The position numbers and the translations under genes were made by a program. Shown one piece after another: positions 27,060 through 35,719 of a DNA stretch of 64,000 nt (positions are counted from its first letter, which is position 1; each line of letters starts with the position of its first letter). Below the pieces are notes generated by a model. It saw nothing but the letters and a program-made list of their open reading frames with translations. It was not told the origin of the DNA and did no database searches. Source of the stretch: Bacteroidota bacterium (GTDB lineage: Bacteria; Bacteroidota; Bacteroidia; Flavobacteriales; Crocinitomicaceae); the NCBI GenBank assembly GCA_029558435.1, contig JAKQEZ010000537.1, forward strand, positions 1-64,000, read 5' to 3'.

Positions 27060-27086
27060 ATACCCAAAAAATTATCAGATTATCAT

Positions 27087-27094
27087 TATCTTTG
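27087..27094 (+). promoter_or_regulatory. Putative -7 element for ileS
   Basis: TATCTTTG matches TAnnTTTG and lies 30 bp before the ATG at 27125. Its position after the ahcY terminator fixes the ileS start downstream. Confidence 0.55.
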
Positions 27095-27124
27095 CAATCT
27101 GATAGATTCCAAGAAATAGTAGCA

Positions 27125-30100
27125 ATGAGCAAAAAATATCAAGAATACAAAGGATTAAACATGCCTGAATTGGCAAAAGAAGTAATGCAAAAATGGGATG
27201 CCGAAAATGTGTTTCAACAATCTATTACTTCTCGCGAAGGGAAAGAACCGTATGTGTTTTTTGAAGGTCCGCCTTCTGCAAACGGACTTCCAGGAATTCA
27301 CCACGTTATGGCGCGCTCCATTAAAGATATTTTTTGTCGTTACCAAACACTTAAAGGAAAACAAGTAAAACGCAAAGCGGGTTGGGATACACACGGTTTG
27401 CCCGTTGAACTTGGTGTTGAAAAAGAACTTGGAATCACCAAAGAAGACATAGGTAAAAAAATATCTGTCGACGATTACAACAAAGCTTGTAAGCAAGCAG
27501 TAATGCGCTATACCGACATTTGGAACAACCTCACCAAAGAAATGGGTTATTGGGTAGATATGGAAAATCCATACATTACCTACGACTCAAAATACATGGA
27601 ATCTGTTTGGTGGTTGTTGGGCGAATTGTACAGCAAAAATTTATTGTACAAAGGATACACCATTCAACCCTATTCTCCAAAAGCTGGAACAGGATTGTCA
27701 TCTCACGAATTGAATCAACCGGGGTGCTATCGCGATGTTACTGACACTACCGTTGTTGCTCAGTTCAAAGTTAAAGAAGGTCAACAATTACCGTTCAATT
27801 ATACGGATGCTCAAAATACTTATATTTTAGCTTGGACCACTACTCCATGGACTTTACCATCCAACACGGCGTTGACAGTTGGACCAAAAATCGAATACGT
27901 GTTGGTAAAAACCTTTAATCAATATACTTTTCGTGAAATTTATGTAATTCTTGCGAAAAATCTTGTTGGTTACCAATTTGGTGGAAAATATTTTGCAGTA
28001 GAAAATGAAGCCGATTTAACTTCATTTACCAAAGAAGATAAGAAAATTCCATACTACATTATAGGTGAATGTTTGGGTAATGATTTGATAGGCATCAATT
28101 ACGAACAATTATTACCGTATGCCTTGCCGTATGAAAATGCAGACAAAGCGTTTAAAGTAATTCCTGGTGATTTTGTTACCACCGAAGACGGTACGGGAGT
28201 TGTACACACTGCCCCTACCTTTGGTGCTGATGATGCTCGCGTTGCAAACGAAGCAGGTGTTCCGGGAATGTTGGTTTTAGACGAACATGAAAAAGCTGTT
28301 CCTTTGGTTGATTTGCAAGGAAAATTCAGACCAGAAATGGGTGAATTTGCAGGCATGTTTGTGAAAAACGAATATTACAACGATGGTGAAGCACCTGAAA
28401 AATCAGTAGATGTGCAAATTGCCATCAAATTAAAAGAAGAAAACAAAGCGTTTAAGGTTGAAAAACACGTGCACAGTTATCCGCATTGTTGGAGAACCGA
28501 CAAACCAGTATTGTATTATCCACTTGATTCTTGGTTTATCCGTGTTACCGACGTGAAAGAACGCATGATTGCATTGAACAACACCATCAATTGGAAACCA
28601 GAATCTACAGGCTCTGGACGTTTTGGAAAATGGTTGGAAAATGCCAACGATTGGAACTTATCGCGTTCACGTTACTGGGGAATTCCAATTCCTATTTGGA
28701 GAACTGAAGATGGAACTGAAGAAATTTGCATAACATCGGTTGAACAATTAAAACAAGCTTGTGAAAAAGCTGTTGAAGCTGGTTTTATGAGCGCTAATCC
28801 GCTTGCTTCGTTTGAAGTTGGAAACATGTCGGATGCCAATTATTCTACCGTTGATTTACACAAAAACTACGTTGATGCAATTGTTTTGGTGAGCGAGTCT
28901 GGAAAACCAATGAAACGTGAATCTGACTTGATTGACGTTTGGTTTGACTCTGGTGCAATGCCGTATGCTCAATGGCATTACCCATTTGAAAATAAAGAAT
29001 TGATTGACAATCACTTGAGCTACCCTGCGGATTTTATTGCAGAAGGAGTTGACCAAACAAGAGGTTGGTTTTATACCTTGCACGCAATTGCAACAATGGT
29101 TTTTGATTCTGTTGCCTATAAAAACGTGGTTTCTAACGGATTGGTATTGGATAAAAACGGTCAAAAAATGTCTAAACGTTTAGGCAATGCCGTTGATCCA
29201 TTCGATACACTTTCAAAATATGGTCCGGATGCTACACGCTGGTACATGATTACCAATGCACAACCTTGGGATAACTTAAAATTTGATGTGGACGGCATTT
29301 CTGAAGTGCAACGCAAGTTTTTTGGCACGTTGTATAACACCTATTCTTTCTTTGCATTATATGCCAACATTGACGGGTTTGATTATACAGAGGAAGAAAT
29401 TGAATTGGCAAAACGCCCAGAAATTGACCGTTGGATTTTATCTAAATTAAATACCTTGATAGCTCAAGTGGATGAAGCTTATTCAACTTACGAGCCAACA
29501 AAAGCAGGTCGTTTAATCCAAGATTTTGTATGTGATCAATTATCCAACTGGTATGTGCGTTTGTGCCGTCGTCGTTTTTGGAAATCAGACGATGCTCAAG
29601 ATAAAATTTCGGCCTACCAAACATTGTACACTTGTTTGGAAACTGTAGCATTGTTGGGATCTCCAATTGCACCGTTCTTCATGGATAAATTGTTTAGTGA
29701 TTTGAACGCTGTAACCAATAAACACGCTGTTGTTTCTGTTCATTTAGCCGACTTTCCTAAAGTTGATAGCACAATCATCAACAACCGTTTAGAAGCGCAA
29801 ATGGACATAGCACAACGCATTTCATCGTTGGTATTAGGAATTCGTAAGAAAGAACGTTTAAAAGTACGTCAGCCGTTGCAAAAAATCATTGTTCCTGTAT
29901 TGGACAAAACATTTGCATCCGACTTAGCACACGTAAGCGATTTGATACTTTCTGAAGTAAACGTTAAAGAATTGGAATTGTTGGAAGAAGGTAATGGTAT
30001 GTTTGTGAAACAAATTAAGCCTAATTTCAAGACAATTGGTCCAAAATACGGTAAACAAATGAAAGCCATTGCAGCTATGGTTGCTCAATTTACGCAAGAC

Positions 30101-30529
30101 GACATTGCATCGGTTGAGGCGAACAAAGGTTGGAAGGGTGAAATTGAAGGTGTTGCAATTGAATTGGATAATGCTGATTTTGAAATCGTTGCGCAAGATA
30201 TCCCTGGTTGGTTGGTTAGTTCAGAAGGTGGCATTACTGTTGCTTTAGACAGTCATCTATCAGATGAATTACGTCAAGAAGGAATTGCCAGAGAGGTGGT
30301 TAACCGCATTCAAAACCTACGCAAAGACAGTGGTTTAGACGTTACTGATAAAATTGAATTAACCATTGAAACAACGGAAGAAATTAAATCGGCAATTGCT
30401 TCCAATCAAGCGTATATCTGCAACGAAGTGTTGGCAACTAACATTCTATTTGCTGCTGTTAATGGCGATGCTGTAAGCGTTGACATTGAACAAGAGGGGG
30501 ATGCGAAAATTGTGCTGTTGAAACAGTAA
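27125..30529 (+). CDS. ileS: Isoleucine--tRNA ligase
   Basis: This class I synthetase of about 1134 residues charges tRNA-Ile in the cytosol. It shows the first signature as PSANGLPGIHHV (HIGH variant, about 50-61), the KMSKR loop as GQKMSKRLGN, the editing-domain region with TTTPWTLPSNTALTV and the family segment DLIDVWFDSGAMPYAQWHYP. The length and the extended C-terminus fit the long Bacteroidota type. ATG 27125 (MSKKYQEYKGLN) is chosen because upstream in-frame codons fall in the ahcY terminator and before the ileS promoter. rnhA follows 10 bp later. Confidence 0.96.
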   Translation: MSKKYQEYKGLNMPELAKEVMQKWDAENVFQQSITSREGKEPYVFFEGPPSANGLPGIHHVMARSIKDIFCRYQTLKGKQVKRKAGWDTHGLPVELGVEKELGITKEDIGKKISVDDYNKACKQAVMRYTDIWNNLTKEMGYWVDMENPYITYDSKYMESVWWLLGELYSKNLLYKGYTIQPYSPKAGTGLSSHELNQPGCYRDVTDTTVVAQFKVKEGQQLPFNYTDAQNTYILAWTTTPWTLPSNTALTVGPKIEYVLVKTFNQYTFREIYVILAKNLVGYQFGGKYFAVENEADLTSFTKEDKKIPYYIIGECLGNDLIGINYEQLLPYALPYENADKAFKVIPGDFVTTEDGTGVVHTAPTFGADDARVANEAGVPGMLVLDEHEKAVPLVDLQGKFRPEMGEFAGMFVKNEYYNDGEAPEKSVDVQIAIKLKEENKAFKVEKHVHSYPHCWRTDKPVLYYPLDSWFIRVTDVKERMIALNNTINWKPESTGSGRFGKWLENANDWNLSRSRYWGIPIPIWRTEDGTEEICITSVEQLKQACEKAVEAGFMSANPLASFEVGNMSDANYSTVDLHKNYVDAIVLVSESGKPMKRESDLIDVWFDSGAMPYAQWHYPFENKELIDNHLSYPADFIAEGVDQTRGWFYTLHAIATMVFDSVAYKNVVSNGLVLDKNGQKMSKRLGNAVDPFDTLSKYGPDATRWYMITNAQPWDNLKFDVDGISEVQRKFFGTLYNTYSFFALYANIDGFDYTEEEIELAKRPEIDRWILSKLNTLIAQVDEAYSTYEPTKAGRLIQDFVCDQLSNWYVRLCRRRFWKSDDAQDKISAYQTLYTCLETVALLGSPIAPFFMDKLFSDLNAVTNKHAVVSVHLADFPKVDSTIINNRLEAQMDIAQRISSLVLGIRKKERLKVRQPLQKIIVPVLDKTFASDLAHVSDLILSEVNVKELELLEEGNGMFVKQIKPNFKTIGPKYGKQMKAIAAMVAQFTQDDIASVEANKGWKGEIEGVAIELDNADFEIVAQDIPGWLVSSEGGITVALDSHLSDELRQEGIAREVVNRIQNLRKDSGLDVTDKIELTIETTEEIKSAIASNQAYICNEVLATNILFAAVNGDAVSVDIEQEGDAKIVLLKQ

Positions 30530-30539
30530 TTTTAAGCCG

Positions 30540-31022
30540 ATGACCACAACAATTGAAATCTTCACCGATGGTGCTGCAAAAGGTAATCCAGGAAATGGTG
30601 GTTATGGTGCATTGCTGCGTTTTAATGGCAAAATAAAGGAATTATCACAAGGTTATCGCAAAACAACCAATAACCGTATGGAATTGTTGGCTGTGATTGT
30701 TGCTTTAGAAAGTTTAAAAACCAACCAATATCCTGTTGTTGTTTATTCTGATTCAAAATATGTGGTGGATGCCATTACTCAAAATTGGCTGTATGGCTGG
30801 GTAAAAACCAATTTTAAAGGCAAAAAAAACAAAGATTTATGGTTGCGCTACTTAGCTGTTGCCAAAAATTTTAAAATTGAATTCAAATGGGTAAAAGGAC
30901 ACAATGGTCACCCAGAAAATGAACGTTGCGACCAATTGGCGGTGGCTGCAGCCGAAAGCAACAATTTGTTGGTTGATGAAGAATACGAAAAATTAGAAAG
31001 TGAAGGTGGATTGTTTGATTAA
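30540..31022 (+). CDS. rnhA: Ribonuclease HI
   Basis: This 160-residue enzyme cuts the RNA strand of RNA-DNA hybrids. The four catalytic acids are present: D10 (IFTDGAAKGNPG), E48 (NNRMELLAV), D71 (VYSDSKYV) and D131 (NERCDQLA), with the histidine H121 in WVKGHNGHPENE. The basic loop YGWVKTNFKGKKNKDLW corresponds to the substrate-handling region. It is 10 bp after ileS and probably co-transcribed. Its end overlaps the converging abiEii gene by 4 bp. Confidence 0.96.
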   Translation: MTTTIEIFTDGAAKGNPGNGGYGALLRFNGKIKELSQGYRKTTNNRMELLAVIVALESLKTNQYPVVVYSDSKYVVDAITQNWLYGWVKTNFKGKKNKDLWLRYLAVAKNFKIEFKWVKGHNGHPENERCDQLAVAAAESNNLLVDEEYEKLESEGGLFD

Positions 31023-31873
31023 TGGGTAAATTTTAATTGACCTATCAAATCTTTAAAATACGCTTGACTCCAAATTTCTAATTTAGAAGCATCGTTTACA
31101 AATCGCAATACATCATCCTTTATATGTGGTATAGAACTTTGGTCTATTTTATCGTTGAGAATTGCCAAAAATTGTTCTTCCGTAATTTGGTCATCCGTCC
31201 AATCACCTGTGTCTTTTGCTCGTTGCAAAAAATGTGTTAAATTCAAAGGCACACCCTTTCTGATATACCATTCCATATCATACCAATCCCTTCCTTTTAC
31301 CCTATTTTTCCATTTGCGATACAATAAAGCATGCATTTTTCCTGCAAACAAGCAAGGTAAATCAAAACATTTCACATAAAAAGAATAAGGGCGCAACAAC
31401 AATTTTTCTTCGGTTTTAAATCCTTTTGGTGGTTTTCTATCAACTTCTATTTTGATTTTAATTGTGCGATTGGAGCGTATATTAACTTGTTGCACAATAT
31501 CTTCCAAAACAAGTTCCTTCCAAATGGTTTCTGCTTTTAAAAAAGCGGATTCTATTGGTGTTTTTATAGTTTTTGATTTTTCTCTTAAGCTAACGGTTAA
31601 CCCAAAAGAATTAAATTCTTCTTGAATTACCTCAAAATAGGGTTCCAAAGAAAAATCTGGATTATCTTCTTCAAGAGAAAAATCCAGATCTTCCGAATAA
31701 CGATCCAATTGATAAAAAATTCGCAAAGCTGTGCCGCCATAAAATGCCGCTTTTTTAAAAAAATCGGTCCGTGAAAGAGCTGCTAATGTAATTTCTTGCA
31801 TTATTTCACGCAAGGCAGAAAGTACTTCCTCTTCGTTTTTAGGACGATATGTTTCTATCCAATCTTTAATCAT
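31019..31873 (-). CDS. abiEii: AbiEii/AbiGii-family nucleotidyltransferase toxin
   Basis: This protein of about 284 residues, from ATG 31873, is the toxin half of an AbiE system. The nucleotidyltransferase core shows FYGGTALR (about 44-51) and YSEDLDFSLEED (about 59-70) with metal-binding D62 and D64. A lysine-rich LYRKWKNRVKGRDWYDMEWY segment is also typical. AbiEii toxins of studied systems transfer nucleotides to RNA targets such as tRNA and block growth, giving abortive phage resistance. The start overlaps the antitoxin stop as ATGA, indicating translational coupling. A longer open N-terminus into the antitoxin gene is unlikely. Confidence 0.9.
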   Translation of the reverse strand: MIKDWIETYRPKNEEEVLSALREIMQEITLAALSRTDFFKKAAFYGGTALRIFYQLDRYSEDLDFSLEEDNPDFSLEPYFEVIQEEFNSFGLTVSLREKSKTIKTPIESAFLKAETIWKELVLEDIVQQVNIRSNRTIKIKIEVDRKPPKGFKTEEKLLLRPYSFYVKCFDLPCLFAGKMHALLYRKWKNRVKGRDWYDMEWYIRKGVPLNLTHFLQRAKDTGDWTDDQITEEQFLAILNDKIDQSSIPHIKDDVLRFVNDASKLEIWSQAYFKDLIGQLKFTH

Positions 31874-32508
31874 AAAGCTTGCAGTGTTTTTACCAACATT
31901 TGTAAACTCGAACTTTTTGGCGCATCCACCACCCACGATTGAATGGCTTGAACATCCAACGTTGCGAGTGTATCTTCATCAATGCGCAAATCATCCACTA
32001 AAAAATCCAGTGTTTGAACTTGGCTTCTTAAATTGACTCCTGGCGTTAAGATGATTTTATCACAAATTGCTTTTTCTTTTGTTGCAATTATTGCCGCTTG
32101 CCGAGGAGTTAACTCTATGCGTTGCAATCCAAATGAATAATAAGGAAAAGCCAAATGCCTATATGAAAACCGACCAATGGGTGTGTTATATGTTTTTGTG
32201 GTTTTTAATGTAATGGAACTTGTTTCAACTACTCTTTCTGGAATCATCCCCCAATAAGAAAGGGCCGATTCTAATGATACATAACTAGGACCACGCAAAT
32301 GATTGGCGATAACAAACATATCGGGAATCGATAAATCTGCTTCTGGGCCCGGCACATACAAACCACGTCTTAACGCAATTAAAAAACCACTTTTAAGCAA
32401 CTCACTGATTTTGTCGTTGGGTCTTTCGTATGCAACAAGCGACTCCATCACAAGCTGATGTGTTAAGGGTGCATCTGTATAGTTTTTTATGTAATTTCTT
32501 ATTCTCAT
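31870..32508 (-). CDS. abiEi: AbiEi-type antitoxin and autorepressor
   Basis: This protein of about 212 residues, from ATG 32508 (MRIRNYIKN), has an N-terminal winged-helix-like region (about 1-75, ISELLKSGFLIALRRGLYVPG). An AbiEi C-terminal domain follows, containing PSYVSLESALSYWGMIPE and TPRQAAIIATKEKAICDKI. In characterised type IV AbiE systems the antitoxin represses its own operon by binding paired inverted repeats; two such repeats lie just upstream here. It overlaps the toxin gene by ATGA. An earlier ATG at 32526 lies upstream of the -7 element and is unlikely to be used. Confidence 0.88.
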   Translation of the reverse strand: MRIRNYIKNYTDAPLTHQLVMESLVAYERPNDKISELLKSGFLIALRRGLYVPGPEADLSIPDMFVIANHLRGPSYVSLESALSYWGMIPERVVETSSITLKTTKTYNTPIGRFSYRHLAFPYYSFGLQRIELTPRQAAIIATKEKAICDKIILTPGVNLRSQVQTLDFLVDDLRIDEDTLATLDVQAIQSWVVDAPKSSSLQMLVKTLQAL

Positions 32509-32512
32509 ATGA

Positions 32513-32520
32513 CAAATATA
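32513..32520 (-). promoter_or_regulatory. Putative -7 element of the abiE operon, almost touching the start codon
   Basis: The minus strand reads TATATTTG, an exact TAnnTTTG match, with only 4 bp before the ATG at 32508. The transcript would have a leader of about 2 nt. The spacer and -33 zone coincide with the inverted repeat at 32528-32548. Confidence 0.55.
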
Positions 32521-32527
32521 AAACATT

Positions 32528-32548
32528 AAATCGGATTATTTTCGATTT
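32528..32548. promoter_or_regulatory. abiE operator copy 1 (inverted repeat)
   Basis: AAATCG/CGATTT with a 9-bp centre forms a 21-bp inverted repeat over the promoter spacer/-33 zone. It is 17 of 20 identical to copy 2 at 32591-32611. It is likely to be bound by AbiEi. Confidence 0.6.
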
Positions 32549-32590
32549 TGTATTATATTTTTTACATATACATGTTATTTAAAACACACA

Positions 32591-32611
32591 TAATCGGATT
32601 ATTCCCGATTA
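32591..32611. promoter_or_regulatory. abiE operator copy 2 (inverted repeat)
   Basis: TAATCGG/CCGATTA with a 7-bp centre forms a perfect 21-bp inverted repeat. Its centre is 63 bp from the centre of copy 1, six turns of B-DNA, so both would face the same side of the helix. Confidence 0.6.
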
Positions 32612-32654
32612 TACACTGTGTTTTTTATATATATTTTGAAATTTATCTACTTTT

Positions 32655-33662
32655 TTAAAGTTTGATTTTATCCAATTCTAAAAATGCTTCTTTTTCCAAT
32701 GCACTGATGGCATTCAAAATATCGGCAGAATGGTTGTAATCTGCTTGTGTAGTTAATCTTCCTTTGTAAATACCCGCCATTTGAACAGCGCTATCACGCC
32801 ACATATCGCCCGCTTTAGTAATTTTTTCTGAAACAAGCAACAATTCATCGTTACGTGTAATAGCAGCTGCTTCTTCCAAAAATGCAGCATACAAGTAGCG
32901 AAAACCACCACCGCCTGTACCAATTTCTTCTTGCATGCGCACAATCTGACCCAAATACAAAGCCGCTTTACGATCGCCCAATTTATCTTTCCATTTTCGG
33001 ATGTTTTTAGCAGTATAATTAATGCCACTTGTTCCAATAAAACTTGCGGGGATGCGCAACATGTCTCTGCAATTGCGTTTAATACCAGTTTTAATGGCTT
33101 TTATCAATTTATCTTGTGTTACAATACCAATCGAAGTTGGATAATAAATGTGTCCTTTTGGTGCAAGCACTCCTTTTGCAAATCGAACTTTACGCATGGC
33201 TTGTTGTGACAATCGGGTTGTGTCTTCCATAACAGGATCAGAAACCAAATAATCATTGCCTTCTTTGCCAAATGCAATTAAATTATGAGCATTGAAATGA
33301 AAACGGTATTCTTTGGGATAATACGATAAATGAAAAACACCCACTTGACACCCAACCGATTTGCCTTGAGCAAGCAAAGCATCCAACTCATTCATCCCCT
33401 TGATTTCGTCGCGGTATTTTTTAGAATACAATTGAACGTCAAAAGCCTTGCACGTGCGCTTGAAAATGTTTCCAGGAAAGGTGCGAAATGAAATAGCAGG
33501 TCCACTTTGTAATTTTAAGAACGGAATTTCAATGTAAAACAAACCCGAACCAATTCCAAAGGCCAACGGCTCTGTAATTTGTTCTAAACCAACTTGCTTT
33601 AATAAACCAACTGTTACACCATTCTCACAATGGGCTGCTTGATAATGCTTAAATTCTTGCAA
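32655..33662 (-). CDS. BtrH N-terminal domain-containing protein (peptidase C39-like fold)
   Basis: This 335-residue cytosolic protein resembles the BtrH family, named after butirosin biosynthesis BtrH, an acyltransferase-like enzyme. The N-terminus YQAAHCENGVTVGLLKQVG places a likely nucleophilic cysteine at about C12 of the cysteine-protease-like fold. A histidine/aspartate pair may be supplied by FHFNAHNLIAFG and DYLVSDPVMEDT (about 122-147). The C-terminal half is helical, like DUF4872. No antibiotic cluster is nearby. It is 1 bp downstream of a small HTH-like gene and clearly in one operon with it. The substrate is unknown. Confidence 0.8.
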   Translation of the reverse strand: MQEFKHYQAAHCENGVTVGLLKQVGLEQITEPLAFGIGSGLFYIEIPFLKLQSGPAISFRTFPGNIFKRTCKAFDVQLYSKKYRDEIKGMNELDALLAQGKSVGCQVGVFHLSYYPKEYRFHFNAHNLIAFGKEGNDYLVSDPVMEDTTRLSQQAMRKVRFAKGVLAPKGHIYYPTSIGIVTQDKLIKAIKTGIKRNCRDMLRIPASFIGTSGINYTAKNIRKWKDKLGDRKAALYLGQIVRMQEEIGTGGGGFRYLYAAFLEEAAAITRNDELLLVSEKITKAGDMWRDSAVQMAGIYKGRLTTQADYNHSADILNAISALEKEAFLELDKIKL

Positions 33663-33663
33663 T

Positions 33664-34059
33664 TTATTTGAAGTTTTTTAATTGTTCTACATCTATTTCA
33701 AAAACAGTAGCATAGCGTTGTAAAACAGTAGGTTTTAATTTTCGAAATACTTCCGGTTTAAAATGACGTTTAACGCGCCACTTCCAAAACCCCATGTATT
33801 GTGCAAGTACACTCACATCCATCAAATTCAACTCCATGAAATAATAAATTGGGCTCATTTTACCGTCTTTTACTAATTGGTGAGCTATTTCCACATTTTT
33901 ATGCACTTCCTCCCAAGCACCGTCCAACGCATCTTTTTTCACGCTCCAACCAGTGCTTAGTCCTGCTTCGTACTTGCCTTCCTCGTTTTTAGCATAAAAA
34001 ACTTCACGTGTCCAGCCCTTTAAAGCGCTTTCATCTTGTGGAATTTCACTCTTTTTCAT
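33664..34059 (-). CDS. Small conserved-looking protein with a Cro/CI-like helix-turn-helix C-terminus (function unknown)
   Basis: I do not recognise the family of this 131-residue protein. The C-terminal 55 residues (VSVLAQYMGFWKWRVKRHFKP...PTVLQRYATVFEIDVEQLKNF) have the spacing of a Cro/CI-type helix-turn-helix, ending like the ALGVSLDEL helix of XRE regulators. The N-terminal half is rich in charged and aromatic residues with no signal peptide. It precedes the BtrH-like gene by 1 bp, so the two are co-transcribed and may act together. A -7 element lies only 5 bp before its ATG. Confidence 0.7.
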   Translation of the reverse strand: MKKSEIPQDESALKGWTREVFYAKNEEGKYEAGLSTGWSVKKDALDGAWEEVHKNVEIAHQLVKDGKMSPIYYFMELNLMDVSVLAQYMGFWKWRVKRHFKPEVFRKLKPTVLQRYATVFEIDVEQLKNFK

Positions 34060-34064
34060 AGGTG

Positions 34065-34072
34065 CAAATATA
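34065..34072 (-). promoter_or_regulatory. Putative -7 element for the HTH/BtrH operon
   Basis: The minus strand reads TATATTTG, exactly TAnnTTTG, with 5 bp before the ATG at 34059. The predicted leader is about 3 nt. Confidence 0.5.
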
Positions 34073-34099
34073 CAAAATTGCTGGATTTTAGTTATCCTG

Positions 34100-35152
34100 T
34101 TATTCCAATAAGGAGTAAAAATGAAGTTGTTGACCGTTGCGCAGTTCTGGATGGGTTATCCAAATTAAATCTTGCAACAAGGCATCGGGCATGATGGACA
34201 TCATTTCCCAATAATACGTATCGTTTTTAGAATAACAATAAACGTTTTTTTCTTTAAATGCATCATATAAATTTGCTTTGCTGTTTATTGCCAATAATTC
34301 TTTTAATGAACGAGCGCCAGGGTTGATCCAAATTTTTGCATGTCGGTTTTTTACCAAGTAATTTTCTTGCGTATTGGCAATGCTCCCAGTTCCTTTTGAA
34401 TCCGAAAAAGCATAGGTAATATTGGCATCTCTAAACAATTGTGCATAAAAACTACCTCCAGCAGGAGAATACCACTCACTGCCAATAATGTTACCACTCA
34501 TCAACAATTCAGATGGTTTTAAAGTGCGTGCTTGTTGTACCAATTTTTGGTAGTTGCTTTCAATGGTTGTAAACAGTTGTACGGCAGCTTCCATTTTTCC
34601 GTAAAGAAAACCATAAACTTTTATCCATTCTGCTTTGCCCAAAGGAGTTTCCTCGCGCCAATCAAATATTGGAACACAGTGAATGCCCAAATTTTCAAAT
34701 TGTTGCTGATGCGGGAATGCAGAATTGAGTCCGTTGTGCAAAATTACTGCTGGTTGAACAGCTATGATGGCTTCTACTGCCAATTGAGTTTCATAACCCG
34801 TTTCAATGACTTTATGCTGCTTAAAATTTTCATTTACCAAAGGATTGTACACGTATTTTATTTCTTGCACCCCAACAATGGTAGAAGCAACATCGAGCGC
34901 ATTCATCATTCCAATAATGGTAGCAGAAATGGCAATACTTTTTTTATTCTCTGTTAATGGTTGCAAGGTTTGCACAACTTCTTTGGTGTCTGGGCTAATG
35001 ATTTCCAACACTTCTTTACCTTGTTGCGTAGCAAAGCGAAAATGTTTGGCGTATTTAACTGCCGTTTGATGATGAGTTCTTGCTTTTTCTTGTTGTGAAT
35101 TGGAACAAGCAAACAAAAGGAGGCTTAACAATAAAAATACAAAATGCTTCAT
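34100..35152 (-). CDS. ABC-transporter periplasmic substrate-binding lipoprotein (iron-siderophore/heme/cobalamin class)
   Basis: This 350-residue protein has a lipoprotein signal ending LLFAC (C16). The remainder fits the class III periplasmic binding fold: paired domains joined by a long helix, with ISATIIGMMNALDVASTIVGVQ, VEAIIAVQPAVILHNG, GSEWYSPAGGSFYAQLFRDAN and a C-terminal MMSIMPDALLQDLIWITHPEL. Relatives capture ferric siderophores, heme or vitamin B12. No permease or ATPase gene lies next to it, so the transporter must be encoded elsewhere. It follows the ribosomal terminator and precedes the HTH/BtrH operon on the same strand. Confidence 0.85.
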   Translation of the reverse strand: MKHFVFLLLSLLLFACSNSQQEKARTHHQTAVKYAKHFRFATQQGKEVLEIISPDTKEVVQTLQPLTENKKSIAISATIIGMMNALDVASTIVGVQEIKYVYNPLVNENFKQHKVIETGYETQLAVEAIIAVQPAVILHNGLNSAFPHQQQFENLGIHCVPIFDWREETPLGKAEWIKVYGFLYGKMEAAVQLFTTIESNYQKLVQQARTLKPSELLMSGNIIGSEWYSPAGGSFYAQLFRDANITYAFSDSKGTGSIANTQENYLVKNRHAKIWINPGARSLKELLAINSKANLYDAFKEKNVYCYSKNDTYYWEMMSIMPDALLQDLIWITHPELRNGQQLHFYSLLE

Positions 35153-35187
35153 AGGTTGTGAAGTTATAAAATTTGGTTTAAATGCAT

Positions 35188-35213
35188 AAAAAAAGTCCCG
35201 AATAAATCGGGAC
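35188..35213 (-). terminator. Rho-independent terminator of the rpsF-rpsR-rplI operon
   Basis: GTCCCGA/TCGGGAC (35195-35201/35207-35213) form a perfect 7-bp stem with a 5-nt loop, followed on the minus strand by seven T. Confidence 0.92.
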
Positions 35214-35235
35214 TTCTCAATATTGGTGATTGCTA

Positions 35236-35682
35236 TTATTCAGCTACAACACTAAATTTGAAAGTAGCGATAACTTCTTTGTGTAAGTTAGCCACTGCTT
35301 CGAAAGTACCAACTTCTTTGATTGGTTCTTCTTTAATTTTCAATGATTTACGATCAATGTCAAATCCTTCTTTTTTCAAAGCTTCAGACAATTGAACAGT
35401 GTTTACAGAACCAAAGATTTTTCCATTTTCACCTGCTTTAGTAACGATAGAAACAGATACTGCTTCCAATTTACCAGCAACTTCTTGTGCTTCAGCCAAA
35501 ATCTTAGATTCTTTGTGTGCTTTTTGACGCATTACTTCTTCGTGTGCTTTTTTAGCAGAAGCAGTAGCCAAAACAGCGTAACCTTGAGGAATCAAAAAGT
35601 TACGTCCATATCCTGGTTTTACGGTAACGATTTCGTTAGCGTAACCCAATTTATCTACATTTTTCTTTAAAATTACTTCCAT
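35236..35682 (-). CDS. rplI: 50S ribosomal protein L9
   Basis: This 148-residue L9 has the N-terminal rRNA-binding domain MEVILKKNVDKLGYANEIVTVKPGYGRNFLIPQGYA (positions 1-36; split features GYG and NFLIP), a long connecting helix, and the C-terminal domain with KIFGSVNTVQLSEAL. The length is normal. It is last in the rpsF-rpsR-rplI order found in many bacteria and is directly followed by a strong terminator. Confidence 0.98.
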   Translation of the reverse strand: MEVILKKNVDKLGYANEIVTVKPGYGRNFLIPQGYAVLATASAKKAHEEVMRQKAHKESKILAEAQEVAGKLEAVSVSIVTKAGENGKIFGSVNTVQLSEALKKEGFDIDRKSLKIKEEPIKEVGTFEAVANLHKEVIATFKFSVVAE

Positions 35683-35719
35683 TTTCTTAATATTTTATTG
35701 CAAATTCAATATGTAAGGC

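Noticed and set aside
27026..27124. Longer N-terminus for isoleucyl-tRNA synthetase
   Set aside because: The frame is open from a GTG, but it runs through the ahcY terminator and lies upstream of the TATCTTTG promoter element; the ATG at 27125 gives the family-typical start.
31874..31936. N-terminal extension of the AbiEii toxin into abiEi
   Set aside because: The ATGA stop-start overlap at 31870-31873 is the standard coupled arrangement, and the extension has no family similarity.
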